A DNA stretch of 64,000 nt from Lepidostoma basale (GCA_022606425.2 JAHDVF020000890.1:772501-836500); one strand, 5' to 3'. Shown: positions 32,795-45,662, numbered from the stretch's first letter. Numbers and translations are program-made. The notes: generated by a model not told the origin, from the letters alone.

Positions 32795-33640
32795 TCAAAT
32801 CAGTTTATTTACTCAAAAGACATTACAAACAGCATAAATGTTTAAGGCATCTATTGAGTACAGGTAAAATATCATAAAAATACAACAAAGTACCAGGAAC
32901 GCATTAGAGATGGTTCGACATTAGGAAGACAAGATACGTTCTAAAGTCAAGAGTATTTGTCCCCTGAATGTACTTTCACTAACATGAAAGATGTCGATCT
33001 TCGAAGAGACCGCGTTCAGCAGACTAATTGCTCTTCCCACCGGCATCACCAGAGGCAGATTGGTTCTGGCGGCCGGTAGGTAAAACAATCTGTGCTGTCG
33101 CTGTCAGAGATATCTATCGGGGACAAAAATACCAACATCCTCCAGTCAGCCGAGTTCTCGAAGTATCCCCTAATTAATCTGAAGAAATGGGTTATTAGAT
33201 GTCCATCTCTTCGAAGCTGTAGAGAATTGGTTCCGAGCATTCCCAGAAGAAATGCCGTGGGATAGAGCCACGGATAACTACCATACTCCCTCATGTAGAG
33301 ATACCTCAGAATTTTTTCTGAACCCTCTCCAGCACAACGGAATATCTCGTTTCGTGAGGACTCCATATCACAGAACCACTTTCGAGTCTGCTCCGAACCA
33401 ATGCGTTGTATAGGACTCTGAGCACATTGGGATCCCTGAAAACTCTTCCGGTCCAGACGATGAACCCCAACATCCTCAGTGCAATGCCACAAATCCACAA
33501 ATCCTCTCGATATGACGATATCATGGCTTCGATCCGTCAAATTCAGCACTTCTCGCTGGTGTGTCGAAGGCCGATAATGGAATTTCGGCAGCAGAGGATT
33601 AATTCCAATGCAGTCTCGAAATCATCGTTCACTAGGCCGT
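32795..33640 (-). mobile_element. LINE-C (CR1/Jockey-like) C-terminus and 3' UTR
   Basis: Minus-strand reading with shifts: MFRVLYNALVRSRLESGSV-like, IWSPHETRYSVVLERVQKKF, LRYLYMREYGSYPWLYPTAF, LLGMLGTNSLQLRRDGHLI. A 3' UTR of about 300 bp follows, ending near CAAATCAGTTTATTT. Confidence 0.8.
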
Positions 33641-33774
33641 AATGTTGAATTAAATGTTAAATGTCAAGAGCAGTAAAAAATGTCGCGACTCTTTCGAAAC
33701 AATAAACATTAACATTTTTTTTTCAATTTAAGTAGTTCATATCGTTTGTACTTTACAAACGGGAAAGATTATAC

Positions 33775-34380
33775 ATCACCATTATCTGGGCGCCGCATGA
33801 GGTTCGATATTCCCTGATGGTGGAGAGGGTGCAGAAAAAAATCTGCGATACCTCTATCTTAGGGAGTATGGATATTACCCGTGGCTCTTTCCATTTGATT
33901 TCTTGCTAGGGATGCTAGGCTACCAGTCACTCGAGAGGAGACGAGACATTCACTTGGGTGTTCATTTCTTTCGACTGATAGGCGGTTGTATACACAACTC
34001 ATAAATCCTGAGTGATGTAGGTCTGTTCGTCCCTGATAATTATCTTCGACAAAGGGGCCATAGATTGTTTTATTTCCCACGATGCAGAACCAACCTGCCA
34101 ATGGTTATGCCGGTAGGTAGAGCAATATCTTTGCTTAATCGTATCACCTCGGAGTTTGACATATTTTGTGATAGTTTGGCTCATCTAAGGGAAGTACTAT
34201 CTTTATTATAATTGTTTGGTATATTTATTTTATTAATTTGTCATGCATCTTATGTTTCTCGCTCTTTTTATTAATCTATTATGTATTACTTATTATTGTG
34301 TATCTCTAACTTGTATCTTTAGTGTATTGGAAAAAAAATCTGTAATGTTTTAGATATGTTTAAAATAAATAAATGAAAAT
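33775..34380 (+). mobile_element. LINE-C-like copy in opposite orientation
   Basis: Plus-strand IIWAPHEVRYSLMVERVQKK, then LRYLYLREYGYYPWLFPFDF, LLGMLGYQSLERRRDIHLGV and PVGRAISLLNRI. The 3' UTR differs from the copy at 32795 and ends AAATAAATGAAAATGAAATAAAT. Confidence 0.75.
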
Positions 34381-34439
34381 GAAATAAATCACATTCTTTG
34401 AAAATGTTATGTAGAATTTTCAATTTAGAGAGGTTAGTC

Positions 34440-35240
34440 AGCCAAATTGATATACCAGCACTGCGGAAACACAAATGCATTTAATATGTTTGTAACACGT
34501 AAATAAAGAGTAATAATTCTATCTTAGTTTTATTTTACATTAATTTCAGATTTATAATCGAAATAAAATGAAATCAAGGCACGAAACATATAGAAATCTT
34601 ACGGATTCTAATACTAGTATGGCAACCAAATTAATATACCAGCATTGCGTACACACAAATGTATTACATGAAAATGTTTGCAACACATATAGGTATAAGG
34701 AGTAATAATACTATCGTAGTCGTATTTTACACTTATTTCACATTTATCAGTTGATACTTATGGTGTTGAAACTGTAATATTGTCCAAACAAAGTGCCGAG
34801 AAACTACGAGTGACCCAAAGAGCTATGGAAAGAGCCATGTTAAGAATAAGCCTAAGATACTGAGTCAGAAACGAAACGGGGAGAGAGAAAACAAAGGTCA
34901 CTGACATCATCACCGGGTGGCGACTCTAAAATGGCAATGGGCAGGTCACGTACCCAGAAGCTCAGACGAAAAATGGACAAGAAGACTGCTGACTTGGAGA
35001 CCGTGGACAGCAAAGAGAAGAGCAGGGCGACCGCAACTACTGTGGAAGGATGATCTGAGCAGACAAGTCGGAATAACTCGAATGCAGTCTGCACAAGACA
35101 TAGTGACATGGAAGCGAATGGAGGAGGCCTTTGTCTTGGAGTGGACGGGAATAGGCTGAGAAAGAAGAAAAATCGAAATAAAATGAGATCACGGCGCGAG
35201 ACACATAGTAACTTCACGGATTCCAATACTACATACGGCC
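34440..35240. repeat. About 185-bp tandem repeat, split by a LINE-B
   Basis: Copy 1 at 34440-34620 and copy 2 from 34621 share GCCAAATTGATATACCAGCA, CACACAAATG, GAGTAATAAT and TTTTACA. Copy 2 stops at about 34750 and resumes at about 35170 (TCGAAATAAAATGAGATCAC). The intervening DNA is the LINE. Confidence 0.65.
34755..35165 (+). mobile_element. LINE-B 3' end
   Basis: Reads VETVILSKQSAEKLRVTQRA, IITGWRL-like break, ATLKWQWAGHVPRSSDEKWT, RRAGRPQLLWKDDLSRQVGI, SAQDIVTWKRMEEAFVLEWT and stop, followed by an AAG-rich tail. Same family as 17045-17455. Confidence 0.8.
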
Positions 35241-35500
35241 CCAATAATTTCTATGGTGCAAAAATTGTTTTTGGTATATTTATCCCATAATGTTGCTCAT
35301 GGATGATCTCTGGCCTTTAGAGAATTTTGATTTTCACGTTGGTATTTTATAAAGTGAAGTTTTATTTATTTGACATTTGTTTACAAATGTGACAGTTGCT
35401 TTTTGGTTATGACGGATGATGTTCGTCTTAGTCCTTGGGTTTGATTTCGACCGGTACCAAAATATAAAATTAATAAAATATTATAACTATTTGTTCCAAT

Positions 35501-38500
35501 ATGAATCAGTCGAAGAAAATAGAATTTAGTAAATCGACGGTATGACAATTGTTTGTTACAATATATTTTTAAAAGAAATAGATAGGCTTGAATTTGTTGA
35601 ATATATCCATTTAAATACATACATTAATTGCAGTTCGTCAGTTTAAAAGCCGAGTTACTTCGAAAACAAGACGAAGTAAATAAAGCGAAGTTACAATCGA
35701 AAAATCAAATAGAAAATTTCGTTCCATCATCCAAATTTGCCAAAGACACTGATGTGGGCCCCAAATCATCCGATAATAAACCCGCCACTAAAGATGTTGA
35801 GGACACAGAAATTCACAGAAAGTCTAAGTATTGATATTTTTAAATTAAATAATTTTTATTTGATTTTTTATTTAATTTATAAAAAAAAACAAAATAACAA
35901 TTGGGTTATACGGATACAATTTTAAATCTTACTTGTAGCTATATTATGTTTCAGATATATTTTATTTGTTTAGCTAGTAATAATGTATTTGTTAATTCAG
36001 GGGGTTGTAAGTAAGACCATTTAAAATTCCTACAATATATATTATTTAAGTTGTGTAATATTGTGTAACCTTTTCCAATGGCATGGAAATGAGTTCTTGA
36101 CATTAATAGTATTATTGTTTTTTTCTATAATATAATTTAATTGCATTAATCATTAATGTATCAGAAAATATTTACAAAAGACTTGTCATCAATTCAACCA
36201 GAAGATAGTCTGTGAGTTGCTCAACCGGTTCAAACTAGACGAACAAGAGGTGTAAAACTTAATGTATATAATAAATAATATATTTATGTATTTATTTTAT
36301 TTTATTACCGATAATAAAAAAAATCATAGAAAAATTCATTGACTTAGTTGTAGAATTGAAGTGAACATGTTATCCATATAATGACTGCTAACTGTATATT
36401 TAATTATTAGATAATATGTCATTGGCAGTTGATTGATTTTAATTTGAACTAACTAACTAAACATCACACTACTTCCCCGAAGTGATGGGCAGAAAGGGTG
36501 AACTGCTTGTTCTTTCCTGACATACTTTTGTAGCCTTCTTCAAAAATTCACACAACGTGTAATGTACGGGTGTTGATTTTTCCGACTCCTTACGTGTCTG
36601 TCATGGCACATTTTCCTCGATTTCTTGGTCCATTTACATAGTTAATAAAAATACTTTCTATATCATTATTTCTACAATACATTTATTTTTTTCCATATGT
36701 CCAAATCATCTTAATGCATCCTTTCATTATTTTGTTTATAACTGTTTTTCATTTACATGCATTCACTTCTTATACGAGTATATGCATTTGGCACTATATC
36801 AGAGATTTTCCACACATTCATCCAAGATACCGTATTTCCACAGCATTTATTCTACTTTCATCCTTCTTTTGTCAGTTCCATGCTTCACTTTCATATATAA
36901 GAACTACACTGTGAACTGCCATCTTAGCTTTTGGATAGACTTGTTTGCAATAAGGACTTCAGGCTCACCATTCATTTTTTTGTCCGTCTCAACCCTTCTT
37001 TCAATATCCCTCTGAAAATTTTAACCCAGTTTGAGGTTTTTGTTGATATCGAACCTGGTTGTAAGATCTCTGTTTATTTTGACTCTATCGGTGTTTCCCT
37101 GGTATAAAAATGTGATTGCCGTAATCAGTTTTGGCAGATCCAGGGACAGCTTGGCAAGATGGGGAATTCTTCGAGGCGAAGGGATGCATTGTATATGTGG
37201 AGTCATCAAAGCTGTCCAGTTAGGTGAACCGAAGAGGACCTGACTCAAGTATCCAAAAATGATACCTGATTGGCTGACCTTTGGTTTAACGATATATAGG
37301 ACTACCTCTTTCATTGACACAGGGAAGAAGAAGTGGATAAGCTTTTTGCAAATTAAACATTGAAGACTCGCGTTAAACCAATTTTGCAGTGAAGTCTTGG
37401 GCTAACACTTTCATATCATTTCATACATTCCACTATCCTTGAAATTAGTACCACTGTCATGCCTTGGCACGCTTTTTGGTTTTGCTGTACTCTCGACCAC
37501 AGTACAAGCTTATCCACATGCTCCTCAGATCCACATTTTTTCATCATGGATTCAGTTACACCTATAGCATCTAAACATTTATTATCTATTTCTGCACATA
37601 TCTCATCCATTTTTACTTCCATATCTCCTGTAAAAAAAGTATCTTGCAAAGTGATTTCACAAAGTTCATAGATTGAATATGTGAATAGTGCACATGCCCA
37701 GAAGTAGCAGGCCCGAATCCCGCTGGTTGCACCTATATCTATTTTTGAGATGTTGATTAAAAATATGGTACCTACAGTAATAGAGTGGTATATAATATAT
37801 AATAAATATTTAATTATTGATATATTAATACATTTCTTACCATTCCTTCATACAATGTACAACTTCTTTCATGTTAAACATACTTTGATAATCAAATTTT
37901 AATGTGAGATTTTGCAGATTATTTGGATTTTTAGACTTTGTCTTTATGTCTAAGGTTTTTGCCCTTATTTTTATTAATATTATTTATTATTTATCCTTGC
38001 AGAGAAATGCTGGAAAGGAAGGCCCTTCTCTATGATAATCTCTCACAATCCGCTTCTATTGGAGATGGGGAAGAATACCTTGTAAATTTTGAAAAGAAAA
38101 ATAAAGAAGAGAATATTGAAGTTGTCCCTCCACCCTTGGACGAATATCAAAACCTTTCTCCACCTTTGGAAAAACAGGAAGATGCTGAAAGTAGTGATGA
38201 TGAGGAATGGTAAGGTGGCAAATGAATATATTCTTTAATATTATTAATCCTACCTTTGTGGTCATATATCATAACATTAGCACATGTCTTAACTTTGTTA
38301 ACTGAACATTTTAATATGTGGTTGAAACCAGGCATAAATAATTATGTACCTAATTAAGTGCTAATTTCTCTTAAATTAGAATGTGTTTATTTCTTATACT
38401 TAACAGTCATTTTTACTACTGACAATTTCAATATTATCCATATCTTCATCACGGCCATCACTGAAGTTCCTACTTTTACTTTCAGTAGCTTCTACTTTGA

Positions 38501-40883
38501 GAAGCAAAAATAGTTAATTACATTAATTTCAAATGATAAATGTATTGTTGACTATTACTTTTTAGGGTGGACTATGTCGATTGTCTTGGACGTACTCGCA
38601 GGTGTCATAAAACTGACATAGAGCATATTAAAAATCAGGATGAAATGTTAAACCTTAAACTAAATGGTCCTCCACCCAATAACGATATTGTAGTTACCGA
38701 GAAGGCATGGGTGAAAGAAGGAGAGGTTTGTATAATTTAATTATAACTTACTTATATGTTCTTTACTTACAAAGGGAGGGCAAGACATAGGAAATTGACT
38801 TCGGGATGGGATTTTACAGGATTATAGTACCACTTAAGAGTTGTAAAATAGCGCAATAGCCAGCCATAAAAAAATATGTATTTAATTAATAAACATATAA
38901 AAAAAAACTTATGACACGGAATTTGAACCGGAGATCAGCCGGCCAGATGAATAGAGAAGGTAAGCTATCTGCTCAGTCACCTAGTTATCAAAACTAACCC
39001 TGAAATTCCTTATATATAAGCGACAGTGAAATATTCAAAACATCTTTTCTAGAAATTGGCTGACTATTGTGCTTTCTTACTTTGACAATTGGCGATTCTT
39101 AGGGGGTACTTCAATCCTGCAAAATCCCATCCCGACGTCAATTTCCTATGTCGTGCCCTCCCCTTGTTAGTGATTGTTTAGGATTTCTTTCTTTATTTAA
39201 ATTCTGCTTTAATGTTGTTTGAAGTAACTTCTACAAACAACAGTGATTCTTTATCCTGAAACAAGCGTTTTTAATTTTAATTAAACAGATTTTATGAACC
39301 CATCCCCTTACCTGAAAATTTTGTTTTGTTCTTATTTTGTATTAACACAGATCACCGGATACAGGCATCAGGTACGCAAATAGTCTGATATGTGATATGA
39401 TTTGCCCTTAAAATATCTTTGTTCAACCTTACATTAGAAACATGCCCAATTTTTAGTATGAGGTTGTAACATGGAAAATAATATATATATTTTTTTAATG
39501 TAAAATTATTTTAAAGAAAATTGAATTGTTAAATTTATCATTTATGATGCCGTAACAGTCATAATTGGTAATTGACTATTGCAGGTTTACACCAATTTTA
39601 CGATTTTTGTTTTTGTACGCATAGATACATATTTTTATTAGTCTATGTCAGGTAGACTATGTCGATTATCTTGGATATTAACCCTTTGGTTGCCGGCACT
39701 TTTGGGACTACTATACCAAAATAGCCTCGATTTAGAGAAAGTATATTTAATTTTTTATTTATTTAATTTATTTTTTAAAGAACCCAATGGGTTATATTGA
39801 TACATTTTTAGATCTTACTTTTAATTATGATTTGTTTCAGGTATTTTTTAAATTGAGAGTGAGACTCCTTGTGACTTTTGGTAGTTCATTGTAAAGTTTC
39901 AGTCCAATGTTTAATATCCTTGATTGTCCTGTCTTAGTTCGTGCATTCGGTAAGTGATATCTGTCACAGTTCCTGGTCCAGTGTCTGCGTGTGTCTGAAT
40001 TTTTAGTTAATTTGTACCTGCTGTCTGTTGTCTCTTTCATGGTCACTCTGTGTACAATTTTCAAGGTCTCAAATTTGGTCAGGTCTGAATGTCCATTTGT
40101 TTTGTTTGTCTGTATACTTGTATGGTTAAATGTATTATTTTATTTATAAACAGTCTGTAAAATAAATCTTTTAATCAGGTGGCATGGATTCTGGGCTGAG
40201 AGTGACACAAAAACTTACCACTGTAGTTTCGTATGACCAGTATAGAATAGTTCACAGCCAGCAGCCATCATTCGACCACTGTCAAATTTATAAGGCGTGC
40301 CATTAATTTAGCTTTATCTCGGTGCACAGAAAATATTCCCAACCGAGTCCAGACACTACGAGTAATGTATGTGATCTAAAAAAAACTGATAGACATAGGA
40401 CCCTTAGTGGCCGGCTGTCCACTATTATTTTTTACATCGTGCCTATTAACTACAAAAGAACAACACTTTTATTTTACATTTAATGAAATCTTTTAATTAT
40501 AAATATGCTTTTTTATTTAAAATATATTCAAATGTAGCACTGACTTACTCCCTCACACTTTGTCTAAACATATTTGATGGATTAAAACTTCAGTTGTTAC
40601 AAATAGAAAAATCTTATATTTTGAATTGTCTACAATGAGACAAATTTCTTGTATCAATTTTTAACTTAAAACAATGACTTGTAATGACACTTCCATAAAA
40701 TGTTTCTTGTTTCTTTAATAATACAAGTTTCTTGAAGATATATTTTTATCTTGTTGCAGATCACCGATAAAAATTTACCACCAATTGATCCTTACAAAGA
40801 GCAGCTGAGGAAGCAATGGGAACAAAAAGAGGAAGAAATCACCAAGAAAGGGAGTGTCCATTATGAAGATGTGCTCTTCAACG
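35501..40883 (+). CDS. CCDC174: CCDC174 homologue (five 5' exons; 3' exons not found)
   Basis: Exons 35501-35539, 35634-35827, 38003-38209, 38566-38725 and 40760-40883, with matching phases and GT-AG junctions, give 241 codons. Seen: an N-terminus with SLKAELLRKQDEVNKAKL (coiled coil), ERKALLYDNL, an acidic SSDDEEW segment, WVDYVDCLGRTRRC and VHYEDVLFN, all in the order of vertebrate CCDC174, a nuclear protein reported with the exon junction complex. The usual C-terminal part (HGVGYFAFS-like motif, coiled coils) is not recognised in the next 23 kb. Either a very long intron reaches past the window or the gene is broken here. Upstream of ATG 35501 is short AT-rich sequence without an obvious promoter motif. 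Introns hold LINE-A, a group-P MITE and another LINE remnant. Confidence 0.85.
36449..37670 (-). mobile_element. LINE-A copy with endonuclease fragment, internally deleted
   Basis: In CCDC174 intron 2. From the right on the minus strand: an APE-endonuclease start (MEVKMDEICAEIDNKCLDAI, GVTESMM), then LPKLITAITFLYQGNTDRVK and LTTRFDINK, i.e. just before RT block 4. A deletion removes the YADD region, and RDIERRVE resumes at about 37010. It ends TTAGTTAGTTAGTT at 36449. This is the only copy here showing the 5' half of the family. Confidence 0.75.
38770..39176. mobile_element. Group-P MITE with nested tRNA-like insertion
   Basis: In CCDC174 intron 4. Ends CAAAGGGAGGGC / GCCCTCCCCTTG, flanked by TTA on both sides (38767-38769, 39177-39179), as for PIF/Harbinger MITEs. 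Arms match those at 27021-27324. Confidence 0.75.
38890..38997 (-). mobile_element. tRNA-derived SINE-like insertion
   Basis: On the minus strand: A-box-like GTGACTGAGCAGATAGC, then about 35 nt later a good B box GGTTCAAATTCC. It is absent from the sister MITE at 27021. It cannot fold as a proper tRNA from what is visible, so a SINE head or tRNA relic is more likely. Confidence 0.45.
39830..40130 (-). mobile_element. LINE C-terminal remnant
   Basis: Minus-strand RVTMKETTDSRYKLTKNSD, HWTRNCDRYHLPNART, GQSRILNIGLKLYNELPK and SLTLNLKN. Resembles the end of LINE polyproteins (the G..LYN.LP motif). In CCDC174 intron 4. Confidence 0.55.
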
Positions 40884-43566
40884 GTAAGTTTATTTTTATT
40901 TTTGAAAATCTAATCCAGAGGCTACATCCACATCTACAAGTGTTTATTAATGGGGACATCTGACGAATAAAACACATTTTGTGATTTTTATTTAATTTAA
41001 TCTTATTTAAAGCTATTACTTCAATCAGTTTCTAGTTCTTATTAATACATGGAATGTGCTTTTCATAATCTTTGGTTGTGCATAATGAAAATGTGGTGTC
41101 ATTTTAATGACATTTTCCTGATGCGAAAGAACTTATATTACATCCGTAATCTACTTGTATTTCATACAAAAATTATATTCTAAATAAAATAATTTTAAAG
41201 TTACACCTATGTCATTTTACATAATAGTGCGCTCGATTGTAATAAACTTGATTAGTATTGCTAAAATTCTATTGATTTCACTTTCTTTTGTCCATAAAAC
41301 ATACAGATAATAATATTTACAGTTATCTTATATGTTTAAATCTCTTAAGAAAGCATCTACATGAAGTGTTATAAACTTTTATGGTTTAAGGCATTAGGGG
41401 TATTTCAGAATATTACAAATTATTTTCTAACTAACCTTCAAATTATTCAATTGGAATTTCAATTCTATTTCATTCAGTCACAAACTTTCCTTTCTATTCT
41501 TCTATATTTTATGTTTTCTTGGACCTCTGTGTATTCAAGAGTTTATTAATACATTTGGTGTTGCACAACTGATTTAATATAAAATTTCTTAACATATTTT
41601 TGGGTATTGTGATATTTCTGTCTACCGGTGTCAAATTGTATGATACAGAAATAATGAATGTTTTGATTTTTTTCTTTTTCATTATATGAACAGTGTTTTG
41701 GACTCGGGATATCAAGTATGATTATCTCATTCATAGCACCACTGTACACTTACAGCATTATTTCATGTTGTTTTTTTAATACGGTATAACAATGATGTTG
41801 TATTCTTGCAACTTTATATCCAGAAGAATCTTCTCTCTCGATAATACCTTTTTGGTTATTTTTTTTACCAATAACATTTTAGTTCTTACTTTGTGCATTC
41901 AATACTTTTTAAACACTATAAGAGCAAAGGGCAATTTCATCTGTATTCAAAGTTTTTTTTTTAATTAGCTGGGGGTTGTATACATGTTAAATTAATCTAG
42001 TAGAATTTTACGAGTATATTGTGTTTATATCATTATAGAAGAAACTCCTGATTATGAGAAAATTCTTAAGCCAATAAACAAAATTTACATATAGGCTAAC
42101 ACTATGTGAATAACTAAGTTAAATATCTCTATAAATTAGATAAATATCACAAACAAAGTATGTAGTAGACCTATGAAACTACGTTTGCATATTATAAATG
42201 TTGGATACCTCGCATACAAGAGATTCAGAGGTTCCAAAATAATGTTTAGAATTTTCTCAATGAAACTATTTATGTCCAGACATACATTTTGATTTTGATA
42301 TTGTAAACCAGCAAGAGCATTTTTTGGTTTATTGCGGGTTTCTGTAGCTCCTATATGTCTATTGTGTAGGTATTTAACCGCTTAATGCTTTTGAGCGAGC
42401 AGTGTTCTCGCACACGGCTAACCAATTTAGTTTAGTGTGTTCAATAATTTACATGTATCAATATATAATTTTTTATTGTGTTCTTTATTTATTCATTTGA
42501 TGGGGGCTTCTTTACTACCTTATGAAAATGTAAATATTGATATTTATTTTAGCATTCTTTCACTACATAACACAATGGTATTTATTACATTGTAAGAAAT
42601 TCTATTGGTTAGTTTTTCTAGACTATAACCGGTTTCTTTTAGTTTATTAGCATTTATAGACATATTAAATGATCATGGTGAATTTCCACCAAGTCACTAT
42701 ATTATATTAAATAATGATTTTCAATTCTTACTGTACAATAATTATTTGATAGATCTAATATGAAACAGTTAAAATTGTATTATTGAGAACAAAAGTTTTT
42801 ATTTATTAATTTCTCAAATACAAATGAAAAGCGGTATATTCTTAATCGATACCTTTCTTAATCTACATTTGAATAAAATACTTTCCATTTAAGTTATTTT
42901 TCCTATTTAAATTGATCATCTTGAAATATTTGGTAGCTATCGATACTAGAACTTTAATGCAAAAGTAAATTTAATGTTAACATAAATTATTGTAGTAAAT
43001 CCAAATAAATATTTTACATGTTTTTGAAATAAACACATTAAACATAGAGCAATTGTATTAAATTATCAGCAGTGACCTTTTTAAAAGCAAAAATTATAAT
43101 GGATTAAATTGTAAAGTTATTAACTAAAATATTGTAGTTATCGAAAGTAAATTAAATTACAATGCACAAATCTGATAAAATTTATATATATAATACATTG
43201 TATTAACTTAGTTAGTCAACATATTATATAATCTAAATAAATATTTATTTTTTTATAAATCGGTGGAACAAAATTAATCATATAAATTCATGCGAGTAGA
43301 TTGCGAGATGAAAATATTTTGATAGTGCTCTATTGTTTTTTATACCAATTTGACAAAATGATGATTAATTTGGTCATTTTGAAGAATTTTTAGAATTTCA
43401 TCGTAATAAAAGAGTGATTATATACACTGTGGAAGTCAATAATACGTATATATTAGGAGATTGTGGATCCAAACTGATTTGTGAATCTACAATATTTATT
43501 TACAATACATTTCTAATTGAAAACGGTGTCCGTTGTAAAAATGATACTTACAATACCCCCTAACAA
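40884..43566. other. AT-rich DNA between CCDC174 exon 5 and the Ly6 gene
   Basis: No further CCDC174 exon recognised on the plus strand. It contains one piggyBac-MITE left end at about 42378-42420 (TTAACCGCTTAATGCT). Otherwise nothing is seen. Confidence 0.3.
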
Positions 43567-43606
43567 ATTTATTTAGCATTTAAACCAAAGTCACCATAGG
43601 TATTAT

Positions 43607-44821
43607 TTAAACGAGTATGAATCTTGCTACTACAGACCAAATGATTAGGGAAACGACTATCGATGAGTGAACGGAACCTCCTTGATTCTTGGATGTTTGC
43701 GTAGTGGTGGTTTCTGGCTGCTTGTATGTGATACGTGTGGTAGTCGGACGATGTGATTTGTTGTCACTCTCCATGTGGCTTCCACTCCCCTCTGACGTGT
43801 CTTCCTCGTCGTCCACTGGTGCTCCGTGTTGCTCCGGTTTCTTCTTGTTCTCTTGTCCTAACGCCTCGGGCAGGGGCAAAGTATGTGCCGGATGGACGGT
43901 ATTTTTATGTTCCTCGGGCTGGTTGGGAGCGTCTCTCTCTACTTTCGGGATAGTATCTTTAGTTTTGTTTAATTTTGGTTCCTCAGGGGCTTCTTCATGC
44001 TCACTGGATTCAGGTTTCACCGTTGTTTCATCGTGTTTATTTTCACTACTCTCTGTGACAATTTCTTGTTTGGTTGTGGTACCAATTTTTTCATGAGAAT
44101 CATCGTCGGCCTTCTCTGTTGATGTTATTGGATAATTAAGGCGAAGCGCTACTTCTAATTGTGGAATGTTGAGCTTAGCACGATTACAAAGTGTTCCATT
44201 GCAGGAACACACGCTCAAAACATTTGTATTACTGATGCCTCTTCCGGTGCATGTCTCTGTCAGTTCCTTTGTGCAAGCCCTGGACTCGGTTTTCGCTGTG
44301 AAAAAAAATATAACATATTTTAATTAAATGTTTGATCTCTCTAAAAATTATATCAATTATATTATTTTGTACAAAAATCAGTTATCAAACGTTTTAACTA
44401 ATGAACCTTATAGATGCTGATAGGAAAAAAATAATTCGCCATCTTGATCTGAATTTATTTTACTACAATCTTATACCAATGGAAATAGTAAAAAAAACAC
44501 AATGAGACTAGTAATACACTGACAATTTTTTCTAACGATTTTGACTTCATGTACGAGTACTATATATAATTTTATGGCGATTAACACCTGGTTAGAGATG
44601 ATTCAGGTAGGTACAGTGTTTCGTGAACTTACTTTTGTGGTCATAGATTGTGACGCAATAGTTGTATCCCGGACCGCAGTCCATCTCGAACACAGAGGTA
44701 GGGATGAAGCTGTCGCATGTCAGCATGCCCCCGCCCTCGAACCACTTCATAGAACCCGGCCCACACATGTAGCACCTCTGGCCGCCCGCGGATACGGGTC
44801 CGGACGCATGCGCCGATGACA
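43607..44821 (-). CDS. GPI-anchored Ly6/uPAR-family protein (first exon not found)
   Basis: Two exons: 44821-44633 (phase 1 at both ends) and 44295-43607 (stop TGA). They encode a Ly6 three-finger domain, with CYMCGPGSMKWFEGG, C in MLTCDSF, C in MDCGPGYNYC, C in SRACTKEL, CTGRG and the closing CSCNGTLCN. About 135 residues of Glu/Lys/Ser/Thr/Pro-rich stalk follow. The end is a hydrophobic tail (SSIVVSLIIWSVVARFILV) typical of a GPI-attachment signal. The signal peptide should be in an upstream exon; residues just after the acceptor (SSAHASG) could be its end. Family members (quiver/sleepless, boudin, crimpled) act at the cell surface in septate junctions or channel regulation. A charged stalk this long is unusual for a Ly6 protein. 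A minus-strand AATAAA lies at 43573-43568. Confidence 0.85.
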
Positions 44822-44954
44822 CTGAAAAAAAAAATATATAGTTATTTTTGTTTCTGAAACTCATAAATGAAATTTTGAAAGATGAAGTGACGTTGACAGA
44901 TTTAAAAAAAAAATTGTTTAAAAAATGGAGTATTTAAATTTTCACTACATTACC

Positions 44955-45662
44955 AATCACCAAATGTGGTAAAACATTATCTTTTTTTGTTTACGGCGCG
45001 GCGTTTCAATGATTTTTAAAATTATAATACAAAACCAAATGTGGTAAAACATTATCTCTATTTGGTTTACGGCGTTTCAATGATTTCTTAAATTACCAAA
45101 TGTGGTAAAACATTATCTTTATTTTGTTTACGGCGTTTCAAAGATTTTCTAAATTACCAAATGTGGTAAAACATTATCTTTATTTTGTTTACGGCGTTTC
45201 AATGATTTAAAATTACCAAATGTGGTAAAACATTATCTTTATTTTGTTTACGGCGTTTCAATGATTTAAAATTACCAAATGTGGTAAAACATTATCTTTA
45301 TTTTGTTTACGGCGTTTCAATGATTTAAAATTACCAAATGTGGTAAAACATTATCTTTATTTTGTTTACGGCGTTTCAATGATTTAAAATTACCAAATGT
45401 GGTAAAACATTATCTTTATTTTGTTTACGGCGTTTCAATGATTTAAAATTACCAAATGTGGTAAAACATTATCTTTATTTTGTTTACGGCGTTTCAATGA
45501 TTTAAAATTACCAAATGTGGTAAAACATTATCTTTATTTTGTTTACGGCGTTTCAAAGATTTTCTAAATTACCAAATGTGGTAAAACATTATCTTTATTT
45601 TGTTTACGGCGTTTCAATGATTTAAAATTACCAAATGTGGTAAAACATTATCTTTATTTTTT
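44955..45662. repeat. Tandem satellite, about 59 bp x 12
   Basis: Twelve copies of ACCAAATGTGGTAAAACATT spaced 58-75 bp. The rest of the unit contains TTTATTTTGTTTACGGCG and TTTCAATGATTTAAAATT. The central six units are almost identical; the first ones and one at about 45540 differ. It lies 130 bp upstream of the first visible Ly6 exon, probably in its intron. Confidence 0.93.

Noticed and set aside
44955..45662. CRISPR-like array
   Set aside because: Whole units repeat without unique spacers, in a eukaryotic context; it is a satellite.
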